A DNA stretch of 64,000 bases from Paramecium tetraurelia (taxonomy: Eukaryota > Ciliophora > Oligohymenophorea > Peniculida > Parameciidae). A program made the position numbers and the translations under genes. The DNA lies in assembly GCF_000165425.1 (NCBI RefSeq), contig NW_001799399.1, positions 385,337 through 449,336 of the forward strand. Direction: 5' to 3'. Below the pieces are notes generated by a model, which had not been told where the DNA came from, did no database searches, and saw only the letters and a program-made list of their open reading frames with translations. Of this stretch, positions 9,956 to 22,331 are shown one piece after another. The stretch's first letter is position 1; each line of letters starts with the position of its first letter.

Positions 9956-12900
9956 TCAATTAAGCTATTTTATAGAATTCATAATGTAAGGGTCATTCAA
10001 AATGGTTGATGGTAGGAGGGACAATCCAAACTTTATGAATCTAAACTAATAATAATTTATCTAAATCCATTTTGTGTAAACGATTATATACAATAACATT
10101 ATTATTGATCCAGTTATGCAATAGTACAATTAGATTGTAATTAAATTATCTTCAGCAAAGTGTTGGTTGCTGTATTGGATAATATTTATGAAAATGTCAA
10201 TTGTCTTTGTTGTGAATAGAAAGTGTTACAAAAAGGCTGTGTTGAATTCCTTTGAATTCATAAATTACTCATTCCCGTTTATGTCGCTCATATGTTGCTG
10301 TTAACTTATCTCATAATCGAAGTATTGTTTAATTATTGAGCTTATCTAACTAGCAATTCCCTTTATACCATTTTCATAGAAGTTTGAAATATCATCTGTC
10401 TAATTAGGAATTGAGTATAAGTTAATAAAAGTTTAATTTACCTCAGGATATCTACAAAATGGCACATAGTCTATTAATTTTAAACAGATATCATATTTGT
10501 ATATGCTTTCTAAAGTAGTCTTATCACTATCGCTAATTTAATTTGAAAGAGTAATTTATTCGAAAATACTAATTAAGTTTGCATCAAAATTGACTTCACT
10601 TTCTTCGAATAATTGAAATACTTAATTATTTGCATCCTAAAGTTTTGCAATCATTTCCTCAGTAATTATGCTTTATTAGGTCAATCTTTTGTAAATCGAA
10701 GGCAGCGATTTAGTTATCATACCAGATCCAATCATTGCATCTAAATTGGTTGAAAAAGTAATAAATTGCAGAGTCATTCTTTAAAAAGGGATCATTTATT
10801 ATATTTCTTTTCTAAATAAGATATATCCACAGATAATAAAAACAATTAAAATGATATATGTTAAAAGTAGAACTAAAATAATTAATTTCCTATTCATTGA
10901 TGTGTCCTATATTCTTGTATTTAAAACAATTGGTTATCTATTTAATATCTTTGTTGTTTACTGAGATCCCCTTTAAGATCTCAATTCATTATTTTGATTA
11001 TTATTGAATTCATAGGACGAGTAATTTATCTGTCTCCAATTATAGATATTTTCTTTATTTTCTAATATTTCCTTTATTCCCTATGATTTCAAAATTTACT
11101 CTCTAGCTTCCTTCTCTTTTAATCTTCCTATCATTAAAATAAGTTATCTTTAATAAATTGAACATGATTTCCAAAAGCAAAACTGTATTATAATTTCAAA
11201 GAGAAATATTATCATAATAGTTAAAGTAATTACAACAATTTTTAAGCTTTGATTATCCAAAGTGTTACCATATAATTCTTCATATGATGAAATTAGAGTC
11301 TTACTCATGTAAAACACATTATATAAATTAATCCTTAAGGTCATCAAAGTTGTAATATGATGATATTCAATTTCTAGCTCTTTGCTTTAATGAAATAACT
11401 CCTTTATGGTCCTCTCTAAATTTAATATAAAGTATGTATATCCTACAATTTGTCTATCTTCTCCAACAGATCTATAATTAATGTTTTCCAATAGCCCAGA
11501 GTCTTCAACTTCAATAAAAGAGGAATATAACTTATTTAATTCTTCGAAAGTGGATTCTGAGATATTTTTTAGCTTGTAATCAGTCTGGTTTAGAAGATAA
11601 GTACTGCAATCAATAATCTGTAATTTCTGTAGGAGAAGTATCCATTAAAGTGAGAATATTTGGAAAAATTATCTATTAAAAATGAGAGGAGCATTAATGT
11701 TTTTATTACTTTAGACAATTTAACTGGTGCTATCTTAGATGATGATTAAACTTGCAATTGTATAAATCAATTAAACTGCGACTATTAAGGCACTTAAAGC
11801 AATGACTACTTTTAATGGTTTTATTATTTTACTAGAATTAATAAAGATATGACACTCTTTGTTAGTATTTGATTTCGAAGAATCAAGAGATGTCTTGGAT
11901 CCTTCAGATTATTAATTTTCATCGACACTTAAATCTTTTTATTTACAAGAATAATCTTCATGATCTAACAGATCCTCCTAATTATGAACCTATGCAAAAG
12001 ACTATATGAATTGTTCAGATGATTAATCTAGTCTCTTGGAGTCATCACGAAATGAATCTTATTTAAATCTGGAAGATGTCTTTGGAATATAATTTTAATG
12101 CAATTTCATTACACTTACTTTCCTTCTTTTTGACAAGAGTTATTCCTTACTTCTAAAATCGACAATTTCCATAAGGAAAAATGATTTATGAAAGGATTCT
12201 GGACCCACAACTTTGAAAGTAAGGATAAATTTAACTGAATATGTGGCTTCTCCACCTTCATTTAGTTTTTTCATGACATCTTCTATTTATTTCTGATAGG
12301 TTATGGTTAAAATCTATAGTTCTTATTTCTATGCTACTTTAGGTACAGTTCTATTGAATGAACTTTAACATTCTGATTGAAGTCCACTAGTCTTTGATTT
12401 CTAAAAATGTTAACTACCTCTATGTTCATATTATAAATATTTATAATGAGAAGTTGAACTATAGATTTTTTAGTATTTAAGGATGAAATCCGATATGTTG
12501 AATCTAGTTATCAAAGTAGTTTAGTCTTCGATTTCAAGATTATGATAACTTTTATTGGTTATTTTGTGATTTGTAAAGATTTTCAGAATTTCAGGAAAAA
12601 AGAAAAAGATGTAACATTAATTTAATGTTTAAATTGCATGAGTGGCCTCTTGATCGATCCCTTAAATCATTAAATGATAGATAGATTCAGTGGCGCTCAA
12701 GATTTTACCACTCGAATCAAAAATGATGAATTCAGACCCCTCCTTTACTTTTGAGATGCACCCTGTAATTACATAATCGTCTTCATAGCTGAAATTGTTG
12801 TCTAATTTCAACTATTTAGCTTATAGTAGTCCATCCTATTAAACAGTGGTGATATAAATGAATTATCGAAAAAGTTAGGATTATGCACTCTCTAAATAAA

Positions 12901-14812
12901 GTTCTAATAAATGATTATGTACATCTATTAAAAAAGGAGGCATTAAATCATTTATATGCGAAATTAAATGGTAATCATCGTATGAAAAACCAAAGTGCTT
13001 GGCTAATTGCTTTTTATTTGCATTCAAAATCTTGCCTTTGTTCTTGACCATACTGATAGTCAATAAGCACACTTTATCATCGAGGAGACTAGCATTACAT
13101 ATTGTATCAAGAGGGAGGTTACTTTCATTTGCACAAATAGTCACAATTTATTATTCATACACTTGTGCTTGCTCGGTGTTGTTCAATATCAAAGAATATA
13201 ATATAGCCATCAGCTTTAAGTGGATAACATTTTTCTATTCACTCTTCTTCAAGTTTAAACTTTGATGAAAATCCTAAAAGAATTCATTCATTACACTTTA
13301 CAACATTTATCCATAATCGCTCACAACCTAGATGAGTTCTCCTATATTCTCAACACCCTTGATTTATAATTGCCAAATCTTTATTTTTTAATTTAAAAGC
13401 AAAATGTATTTTCTTAGATATTCTTCTTCTAAATGGAAACTTTAAATGATCTCTTTAATTTCTATCTATTAAAACGAGGTTTAATTAGACTTCACAGTTG
13501 AATGAGATTGTTTGTCTTCTATTTTCTCCTTTAATTTCAGTGCGAATTGATTTCTAATGAATTTGTAGTAAATTGAGAAGCGTTTTTTTCTGAATTCAAA
13601 TTTCTTCACTTCAACATATGCCATTAAAGGTTGATTCATAGTGTTAGATAAGAAATTAACATACAAGATCATCAAATTTTCAGATTCTTTTGATTATTTG
13701 TTTTACCTGAATTTGTTTTAAATTAGACATTAAATCAGTTTAGGGATGGAATAATTGTATTCTGTGTTACAAGATTTGCATTGCTAACCATGTCTACTAT
13801 ATATTTGAAATTATTCTATCATCAGCTTTACAGATGTCTTATTAGAGTTCAATCGAAACATTAATTCATAAAGTTCCTCAATTTAAATAATTATGGGATA
13901 TTTATAGGATTAATAAATCAAAATATCTAATCTCTTTCTATGATTGATAATTCTAATGATAACAAAGATGATAGGAATTCCAAATAAAATGTAAAATATT
14001 TGCATTTAATCTTCTTTATTAGGTGAAAATATGTAACAGATTAATTACACAAACGTAGTTAACTTTAGACAACCTATAATAATAGTTAATTATCTATTAA
14101 TTGAGGGTTCAAATGTCGTTTCAATATACAATTCAATTAAACAAACAATAAATACTCCCATTCCTAAACATAGTTTGAGTAGATTAGCAGAATATGATGA
14201 TTCAAATGAAATTATGATCACACATATTTTAAGAACGAATCTTAAAATGGTGAAATATGTAAATTTAGGAAATATTTTAGTATCGGAAATGATATTTTAG
14301 GCTCTTAAAAAGTATACTCTAAAGAATGCAATTATTGAAACAATAATAATAATAAAGATGCAAATAGGTGCAACATATGCAAATTTAAAAGATTGGAAGG
14401 CAACCTTCTTATTACTTTAATTAAGCAATCCAATTAAAAGATATAATTCTGGTATAGCAGTTGTCTATTGGAAGAATATTATTTCATAAAAGATAAGTTT
14501 TAATCCATACTTATTAACTATTTTGTATGTGGAATTTTCAATTGTACAGAATATTGCAAGAGTGACCTCTTTCAGTACTAATAGGATGAGACATAAAAGC
14601 ATTAAAGAAAAATTAGATGAGTAAGGTATGATTAGTATTGATTTTAAGACATTTGTAGTAAATAGTAGAGAAGGTTCTTAAATTTGATCATAAGTTGGTT
14701 GTATGATAGCCAAAACTTAAAGGAATTTAATAGCTATTATAATTGTGGCAAATTTATCTGAAATCTTGAACGGAAGGCTTTAATGTGATAATTTCTAAAT
14801 TAAATTATTCAT
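9956..14812 (-). CDS. Giant multi-pass membrane protein with PAS domain, TmcB-like
   Basis: About 1,600 residues in essentially one frame from ATG at 14812 to TGA at 9956-9958. The N-terminal third holds many membrane helices (PICIFIIIIVSIIAFF, IIFVIIRII), then a Cys motif (HGQQCKSCNTEY). A PAS domain follows near 12890-13090 (SMVKNKGKILNANKKQLAKH, then HINDLMPPFLIDVHNHLL), then a second sensor-like segment (EFIIFDSSGKILSATES). The C-terminal half has further membrane helices (LIILVLLLTYIILIVFIICG). This layout fits the large ciliate proteins related to Dictyostelium tiny macrocysts protein B. Ligand and function are unknown; a membrane sensor is the inference. No intron was strictly needed in the parts I read closely. 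Confidence 0.65.
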
Positions 14813-14893
14813 AATAAATAATTGATCAAAATTAAACAACACCTTTAGTATTAATTTTAGTTGAATTTATTAATTATTGTTAACTACTATTTG

Positions 14894-16049
14894 ATGTATC
14901 AATCATCACCTGAAAAACGGAAATAAATGCAGACTTAAGGAAGAATAATGGAAGATATCACATGCATTATTGATTGCGGGTACGTGGGTTCTCTTTTCCT
15001 GGGAAATATCGAGAGTGCAAGTAACGAGACTTAATAAATAAGATGACATTAGCCTCCTTAAGAAACATAGAATCACAGCTATTTTATCGGTTTGTATCTC
15101 TAAAATACCATACATTGTTAGTTCAAGAATGAAACAATATGAACATTATATTTTGGATGATTGTGAAAATGAGAATATTTATCGATATTTTAATCCATCT
15201 TTTTAATTTATTGAAAAAGCTAGACAATCAGGGAATGTATTAGTTCATTGCATGGCAGGTATATCCAGGAGTGCTTCAATAATTGCTGCTTATTTAATGA
15301 AAAAGCATAATATCACTTTTAAATAGGCCTTGCAACAATTGCAAAGAAAAAGATGGTAAATTTACCCTAATGATGGATTTGTCAAATAACTACTTCAATA
15401 TGAAAAAGAATTAAATAATAAATAAGAAGAACTACCAAGTGACTGGAATGGCAGAAGAGTGTATGAATTTTAACTTTTATTTTTTAAGTAAAACAGATGT
15501 CTCAGATTCCTCAGTTACTAAAACTAATAAGTGTAATGATAGTGAATACTTATCGAATGAGTATTAAAAAATAAGAAAGAAATATATAGATAATGAAAAG
15601 TCATAGGATTTATTGCAGAAATCTAAATAATACACATTATAATAATAAAGGAAAACTAATTTTGATATATTAAATCATGGAATAAATCTTCAGATCAAAA
15701 GATTACAATAGTTTTCTGACGGTAAAACAATGCTGAATTCTATTGAATCTAGATAAGCCACTAATCTTGAGAATTAGTAAAAAAAGAAAGCCTTGGCAGA
15801 TGCGGGTAATCTTTAGAAATATTTATATAAGTCAACATTCAGAATAAGAATTCAGCAGTTAATAGAGGAATTTAGATAGAGACAACCACATAAATACCCA
15901 AAAAACTAGAGTTTTTAAGCAAGTTTTAGTCGGCAACAACAAGAGATTCAACTTCAACTAATGATTATATGTTTCCAAATAGTTCATAGTAAAAATTAGA
16001 TAACCTACTAAATTAATATGGCAAAAAGTCTAAATACTAATACAAATGA
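14894..16049 (+). CDS. Dual-specificity protein phosphatase with long tail
   Basis: From ATG at 14894. The catalytic domain spans residues ~20-165 and contains the signature [11 protein letters not shown] (HCxxGxxRS/T), preceded by the conserved Asp region [17 protein letters not shown] and followed by [16 protein letters not shown]. It should remove phosphate from Tyr and Ser/Thr. Introns: 22 nt (near 15019-15040), 28 nt starting at GTATGA near 15460, and 26 nt near 15806-15831; the last two join the catalytic domain to a Lys/Gln/Ser-rich tail of about 150 residues that ends at TGA 16047-16049. The tail is probably disordered and has no known domain. Confidence 0.8.
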
Positions 16050-16077
16050 GTATATTAATATAGGAAAATAAAATATA

Positions 16078-17773
16078 TCATTCTTATTCATTAGCATTTT
16101 TGATAAGCATTTCTGTAAATTCTTAAAAATTCACAATCCCATCTCCATTTAGATCTAATTCATTAAAAACATTATTCCATTCACCTTCACTTAATTATGC
16201 TCCTCCCATTATTTCTTATAATTCCTATTTACTGATTGATCCATTTCCATCCTTATCAAAAAGTCTGAATGCTTTTTCTAATTTATTCTAAGCTGTTAAT
16301 TATTCTTTTTTTGCAAAGGCAACTATGAATTCAGTGTAATCAATTTAATTAGATCCATTAACATCTGCTTACTAAAATAGATTTTCAACAATTTCTTAGC
16401 ACTTCATTTCATCATCATATATTTCCCTGTAACATTTAAGTAGTTCTTCTCGACTCAAAGTACCATCTTTATTAACATCAATTTTTTTAAACTAAGTTTA
16501 AATTTTCTTTTTCTCTTGATTGGACATAACTTAAGTTGTAATTAGTTGCATTATAGCTGCTTTCAATTTGCTTTAACTCTTAGATAAATAGTCTAATTTA
16601 CATGAAACTTAGCTAGTTTTTCCAGGGATTTTGAATTAAGTTTTTTATCTTTTTAATTGATAAGCATCCAGTCATGTCTCAAAGCTTCAGAAGCTGATAT
16701 TCTTTTTTCAGGATCGGTTACCAACATTTTCTTAATTAGATTTTTTGCATCTGCAGAAATATCTTCCCATTCAGGTTCTTTTAATGTAATAAATTATGTT
16801 ACCATCAAATGAAAAAATACCACTCTATATTCTTTAATATAATTCTTGTTAATTTTATCCATTAAAAGGTGGATAACCACAAAGCATGATAAATAATATT
16901 ACGCCGCAAGACCATACATCACATTTTTAATCATATCTTTTGTTTATTACCTCTGGGGCAATATAATATGGCTATATATGAGATAGTTTATAATATTACA
17001 GTTCCTATTCTTTAAGATAATTTGCTTTAATCGTCAATTTACTTTGCTGTCCCAAAATCAATAATCTTTAGACTAGAATGTGCCTTCTTAGATTCAAATA
17101 AGATATTTTCAGGCTTAAGATCTCTTGGGATTATAATTGTTAGAATAATACCTATGTACAATATTACGAGTATGACAATAATTTACAGCTTCTAGTATCT
17201 TTCTCATATATCCTGCAGCAATCGTCTCATTGAAATGATCAATCTCATTTATTTTCTCGAATAATTCGCCTCCACTCAAATATCTTAAAATCTATTGAAA
17301 TAATACTGCTTACTCTGTAATAATATAAAAAAAACTTTCATCCTCATACAACTCGTAAATGTTTACAATATTAGGATGATCCAGTTCTTTTAGTATAGAC
17401 ACTTCCTAAATCATGTTATCCTTCCACTCAATTACTATTTTATCCTTCCTGATCTATTTTCATTGCTCTTTAAAGTCCTGTTGCTTTCTAAGTCACCAGA
17501 TTTACTTTCCCATAAGTTCCTTTATAAGACATATATGATTTTAATACCTTCCCCTAAAACCTAATCTATTTTGTAATTTTTCAATAGATCTCCCTTCTTC
17601 AATGTAACAAATATAGATGGATCGACTTTGAAATCTGTTAATTGCTTTACGAACTTAGACTACTTTGAAGATCCTGGGTTCTCGTTATTTGAAGTAGTTC
17701 CAGTCTAATCCTTTGTTTATTCGAGATTTAGTTTAGTGAGTCTCTTATTCCCTTATCCTCCACATATTCCCAT
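16078..17773 (-). CDS. Calcium-dependent protein kinase (CDPK) with apparent frame break
   Basis: From ATG at 17773. MGICGGQG fits N-myristoylation plus palmitoylation, so membrane attachment is likely. Kinase motifs in order: GEGTYGKVNL (ATP loop, after a 28-nt intron), RAMK, YLSGGELFEKI, HR-DLKPENILF split by a 28-nt intron, IDFGTA, YYIAPEV, DVWSCGVILF. Four EF-hands follow (DVNKDGTLSREE, DVNGSNQIDYTE, DKDGNGSISKQE, DLNGDGIVNFQE), ending at TGA 16078-16080. Several introns of 23-30 nt. Immediately after RAMK the frame breaks: the family sequence resumes one base out of phase as RKDKIVIEW, and no GT...AG pair can bridge it. Either a one-base sequence error or a real lesion near 17445-17462. 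Confidence 0.85.
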
Positions 17774-17878
17774 TAACAATACCTTGTAAAATTAATTTAT
17801 AATTATATTATTATTCCCGAAGGCTTATTTTTTGCTATACATATCTCAGCTTGTGTTCAATAGCTCTCTTTTTAATAG

Positions 17879-18193
17879 ATGAAGAATAGTAATTTCAATT
17901 AAACTCCCCTTACAATTAAAAGTGTCCCTTTGTGCCGTTTATATTCAAAATATATAGAGATTCTTAAAGATCAAGAAGAGTCGATCATGCAAAGAATCTT
18001 CGGAATCTAACTAGAATACTCTTAAATTTCTATTGCTATAGTAAATCATCAAGAAAATTTAGTACATTTTTGTAACATATTTGATTTATATGTAAAGAAA
18101 TATATAATGCGAAAAAGAAAATAAAAAAATTATAGAATTTTCAAAAAGAAATACTAAGAATTCCTATTATATATTAATCATTTCACTTTTTGA
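17879..18193 (+). CDS. Possible small gene of unknown function
   Basis: An open frame of 104 codons from ATG at 17879 to TGA at 18191-18193, lying in the 537-bp gap between two minus-strand genes. The first 60 residues look protein-like (SVPLCRLYSKYIEILKDQEE); the rest is Lys/Phe-rich and may be non-coding sequence read by chance. No domain recognised, and frames of this length arise by chance in this code. Confidence 0.3.
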
Positions 18194-18310
18194 GATTTCA
18201 AGATTTTTTGTGTTTATAAACAAAATTTATAGGTTTATTCATGATTAAGAAATCTATGGAGGCTTCATTAAATTTTATATGCAATTGAAACTTGATCAAA
18301 TTAAAATATA

Positions 18311-19065
18311 TCATTTCTTGACCTTTTTTCGTTTATTTTTTTTTTTTTAATCTTCATCGCTGCTTTCTTCATAATCATCAAAACTGGATTCACTTTCCTC
18401 TTCTGAGCTATAGAGCTACTATTTAGACTGAAACATACCATAAGGTCTTCACTTGTGTCTTACATAGAATCATCAACATCCGCATCATTATCTAAATTTT
18501 ACAATTCAGGTAAATATTAAAAAATAGTTGATTTATAATCTTAAAACTGTTTAACTGGATTAAATGATAGATTTAGGTATTCTAAATTTTTTAATCGTTG
18601 TAAATGCACCAAATCCTAAAATATATTTTATTATTATACTTCTAAATTTGCTATTTAGTTATGCTTCAGATTTAAAGTAAGCAAATTGGGGAAATTCTAT
18701 GCTATAAATTATAGTGAATCTCCTTTCAAACTGTTGTAATCTGCTCTCAAATGTTTAACTTATTTGCCATCAAATTTCAACCCTTCTAGAGAAGAAAGAT
18801 TGCATTAAATAAAGCTTACAGTTGCTTTGAAATTATGCATATTCTTACTTTCTTTCTTGTATTTTTGGAGATACTGATTTATTTCTGGTGAAAATTTTTA
18901 TATTGGAATTTTATAAAAGCTCATTCCAATAAGATTTTCAACATCTTTAGAACCTTTTTATTATTTTTACTTTTAGGCCGTCATCAGCTTGATTAATTGA
19001 GAGGAATCAAACTTTTTCTTTTCTTACTATTTGGCATTATTTTTTCTCTTTTAAATCTATTTCAT
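18311..19065 (-). CDS. Leucine-rich-repeat protein with acidic tail, ANP32-like
   Basis: About 230 residues from ATG at 19065. LRR units are clear: LKHLRADYNSL-like and NLLTLNLKHNQIANLE, then LKNLEYLNLSFNPV. They are followed by an acidic tail (SSEEESESSFDDYEESSDED) and a short basic end (KKKNKRKKVKK) that could be a nuclear signal. LRRs plus an acidic tail is the layout of ANP32 nuclear phosphoproteins and related U2A'-type proteins. Two introns (24 and 20 nt). The 13-T run at 18336-18348 encodes the basic tail and fixes the stop at 18311-18313. Confidence 0.65.
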
Positions 19066-19100
19066 TAATATAAAATTTAATTAATTATTATATAATAGAA

Positions 19101-19770
19101 TCAATTATAAAATGAGGATTTCTTTATATGCTACTTAGAGGGTTATCGATAAAATGATTGACTTCGAGGTTTGTCTAGTAGCTGCAGGACTTCTTTCATA
19201 AATAGTTTATTTTATTCATTATATTCTTCTTAAGTTTATTCAATCTTTTTGAATAAATGCACCAATGGTTTTTCTTTTTCAAACTTATATTTAAAATCCT
19301 TTAATTCATAATGTAATCTTTCTGTTTTAATTTTCTCATCTTCGATTTCTGTTTTTAAGTTCTTAATATTGACTTGAGTATTTTGCGAAAGGATCTAGCG
19401 ATATTAAGAAAGTTCATTTTGTTGTTTCATAATCTTAATTATATCGATATCAAATATTTACAATTTGTTATTTTTCTTATAGCATACTCTTTTATTATTC
19501 AAGAGTTTTTTCCATAAATTCAATAGTTGACATCAACTTCGCATTGAGTTTTTTTAGGGACTCAATTTTGTCTTAATACATTTTTTCAATGTCCTGAATT
19601 TCCTTGATTATAGAAATATTTGAATATTGAATAGGATCCTGATTCTCCTTAAAGTTTGAATTAATTCCAGATGACTTCATAAAGGACGGCATCTTGGAAG
19701 GCCTATCAGTGTGGAGATCAAATTAGGAATATGGTTTCTTATGAAATCGTTATTGTTAATTAAAATTCAT
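19101..19770 (-). CDS. Coiled-coil protein of unknown function
   Basis: About 215 residues from ATG at 19770 to TGA at 19101-19103 with one intron of about 28 nt near 19430-19457. After a ~45-residue Pro/Ser-rich start the chain is an almost continuous coiled coil (QDIEKMYQDKIESLKK; NIKNLKTEIEDEKIKTER). It is divergent from the next gene, also a coiled-coil protein, with only 20 bp between start codons. No known domain. Confidence 0.55.
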
Positions 19771-19790
19771 TTTAATATTAAATTAATAAT

Positions 19791-21449
19791 ATGAGTTCGC
19801 ATGTTACTAATAATAATTACTAGCACCTCTTAAAAAATGATTCTTAAAGAAGGATTAAGACTCTCAATTCAATCAATGATTCAAATTCGACTAAGATTAA
19901 GAAAGTTATAATTCCAAAAAATATTTGCCTTGACAAAGAGACATTATATGAACAACTTTATCATGAAAAGCTTAGATCAAAAAAATTATCAATTGAAAAT
20001 TAATCATTAATAGGAGCAATTACTTAACTCGAAAATAATATTAATGTTATGAGTTCAAATGATTAAAGAAGAATGCTTTCATAAAGTTTTCTAAAAATAA
20101 AATAACAAGATTAAGAAATTCAAACACTCAAGGAATGTATATAATATAAAGTGCAAGCAGAACTGAAAAGATAAATCTAAGATTTGCAAATTTAACTGCT
20201 CAAATATTAATAATCCTCTAAGTTTGAGGGAGACTAAATTGAATTAATATAAGATAATGTTACTTTATTGCAAAAACTAGAATCTCAAAAACGCTATATT
20301 CTAGATTTAGAGAAAACTCGATCTGAATACATTCTCATTAAAGCCAAATTTAAATAATTATAATCAGTTTTAAAATTAAAAGAATAATAAATTTAAAGAT
20401 TCAGAGATAGAGATCCACTGTCAGAAATGAACCTTTAAAGAAATCCATCAAAAACTGAAAATCTATTGATGAATGAACTTAATGTTAAAAAAGATGAAAT
20501 CTAACTTTTAACATATAAGTTGGATCAAAGTTAAACAATAATTTAAGAAACATAAAATGCTTTAACCCAATTAAATCAAGAATCAATTCATAAAATATCA
20601 AATTTAGAAAATGAAAAAAGGATTTTAATTGAAAGATTCGAAAGACTATAATTAGATTATAATGGCATATTGGAAAAACAAAAATAAATGGATAAGTAAA
20701 TATATCTTAAATAAATTAGGTATTTGTCCTAATTCTAGAAAAAAAAAATACAAACATCCCCTTTTATTTATGGTGAGGATTCACTTTTTCAATCCGCAAC
20801 ATAACTTCCGCTCTCTCCAACAGCAACTCCTAGTGACCAATTAATTGTTAAATAAGTGAGGAAATCGCAAATCGAACAAACAATCCTGGAACTCAAGTTA
20901 ACTTTGAGAAAAAAAAGAGTTTCTTTACAAGATGCTGAAAATGTATAATAAATTTAGAGTTTTTAGATCTTATTTTCAAATGAAAGTGAAATATCTATTA
21001 ATGAAATTGAAAAAAGGCTTAAAGAAGATCCTTTTAATATTTAAAACAGTATTTTATTAGCTAGATACCTAGTTGAGGATAATTCTGAAAAGTATATATT
21101 GATTTATAAATGAAATAGAGAATTCGTTTATGAGCCTGATTTAAAAGCTCCTTAAGCTTAACTTCGGAGCATTTTTAAAAATTTGTTACATAATTATAAA
21201 TTAATTTTCGATGATTCAGTAATTGAAACAGTTAAAACTTTCATAAAGCATCAATTATAGGGATATTGCTAAAAGAAATCACTATCTGTAATAAATTAGG
21301 AGAGCATTTTTGATTTTATGTAATTCACTGAAGTAAAATGGAATGGGCAACATTCTGATTATCTTCAACAAGAGTATTATAATAAGTATAGTAAATTTTA
21401 AGAGTATGAAATTAACAATTTGTAAAAGTTGTTTGAAGATTAGCAATGA
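19791..21449 (+). CDS. Long coiled-coil protein
   Basis: About 535 residues from ATG at 19791. It is an extended Gln/Lys/Glu coiled coil up to about residue 330 (DEIQLLTYKLDQSQTIIQET). A globular C-terminal part follows, with EFVYEPDLKAPQAQLRSIFK and IETVKTFIKHQL. Two introns: 24 nt near 20694-20717 and 27 nt near 21090-21116, the latter removing a TGA. Stop at 21447-21449. The mix of long coil plus small C-terminal domain suggests a centriolar or ciliary structural protein, but no family was recognised. Confidence 0.6.
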
Positions 21450-21552
21450 ACAAAATATGAAAGAGTAAATTTATATCAAATTATATATGTGTATTTGATA
21501 TAATCTATAAAAAGAATAAAATATTTAGCTAATATTTCTACAAATTTAATAT

Positions 21553-21997
21553 TCAAAATGAAAGGATCTCAATTAAAATAACGATGAGATTACCTATAAT
21601 AAGGAAGACTATTATATATCAAAGGGATTTATACTTTTCATCGATCTTGCAATCATTAACCAATTGACTATAATTCCTTAAATGTGTTAAGACCCTCCTT
21701 CATGTGCTCTTGTGTAATCAAGTTTATCGAAACCATCTAAAGGATTTTAGATTTAATACATTTCGATAAGACTCGCTTCTCGTTAAGAATGGCAAAACCA
21801 TTACTTATTAAGACTATGGCTTCTAGAAGTGTAATTAAAATATGAAACCAAAGAAACAAGTGGATGCTAAAACAAAATCTTAAATATCAAACAGGATGAA
21901 ATGAATTAGGACTACTCCTAAAGTGATAAGCAAATTAATAAACTGTTTACCAGTTGAAGAAGATGTCACCGTTCTATAAATTGATATTGGAAAGCAT
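21553..21997 (-). CDS. Yos1/IER3IP1-like ER-Golgi membrane protein
   Basis: A compact gene in four or more tiny exons. The assembled protein reads FHILITLLEAIVLISNGFAI, then LNEKRVLSKYGFD, then a middle part, then MKIFLIIGNLIVILIEIL before TGA at 21553-21555. This matches Yos1/IER3IP1: two membrane helices, with the first helix followed by a (H/N)E(E/K)R(F/V)L motif. Yos1 acts in vesicle traffic between ER and Golgi. Introns of 23 nt (GTATTAAATC...TTTAG) and 26 nt (GTATAAATCC...AATAG) restore frame exactly. The 5' end is unresolved; the ATG at 21997 is a guess and another small 5' intron is needed. Confidence 0.65.
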
Positions 21998-22331
21998 TGA
22001 TGACTGTTTAGAATTTAGTGATATAGATAAGTATATTTATTTAAATTCTCCAATATTTATTTAATGAGAGTACATGATTATTTCATTGTGAACATGGAAA
22101 TCGGATTTGGTATAGAATAAATGAGATATTCATTTTTTATTACTTATTATGTATTTTTTCTGCAATATAAACTTATCAAATTAAATTCATAAACAAAATA
22201 TCTTTCTATATTAAATTTTACATTATCATAGTTGTTTAAAACAGAATTTCTCAGATAAATAAAAGATCTTGTGTTTAAATTGATAAAAAAATAATCATGC
22301 TCAATAGATAAATTAAAAAATTTAAATACCT
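21998..22331. other. Intergenic region between divergent genes
   Basis: Very AT-rich, with no coding signal on either strand that I can defend. Confidence 0.5.
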
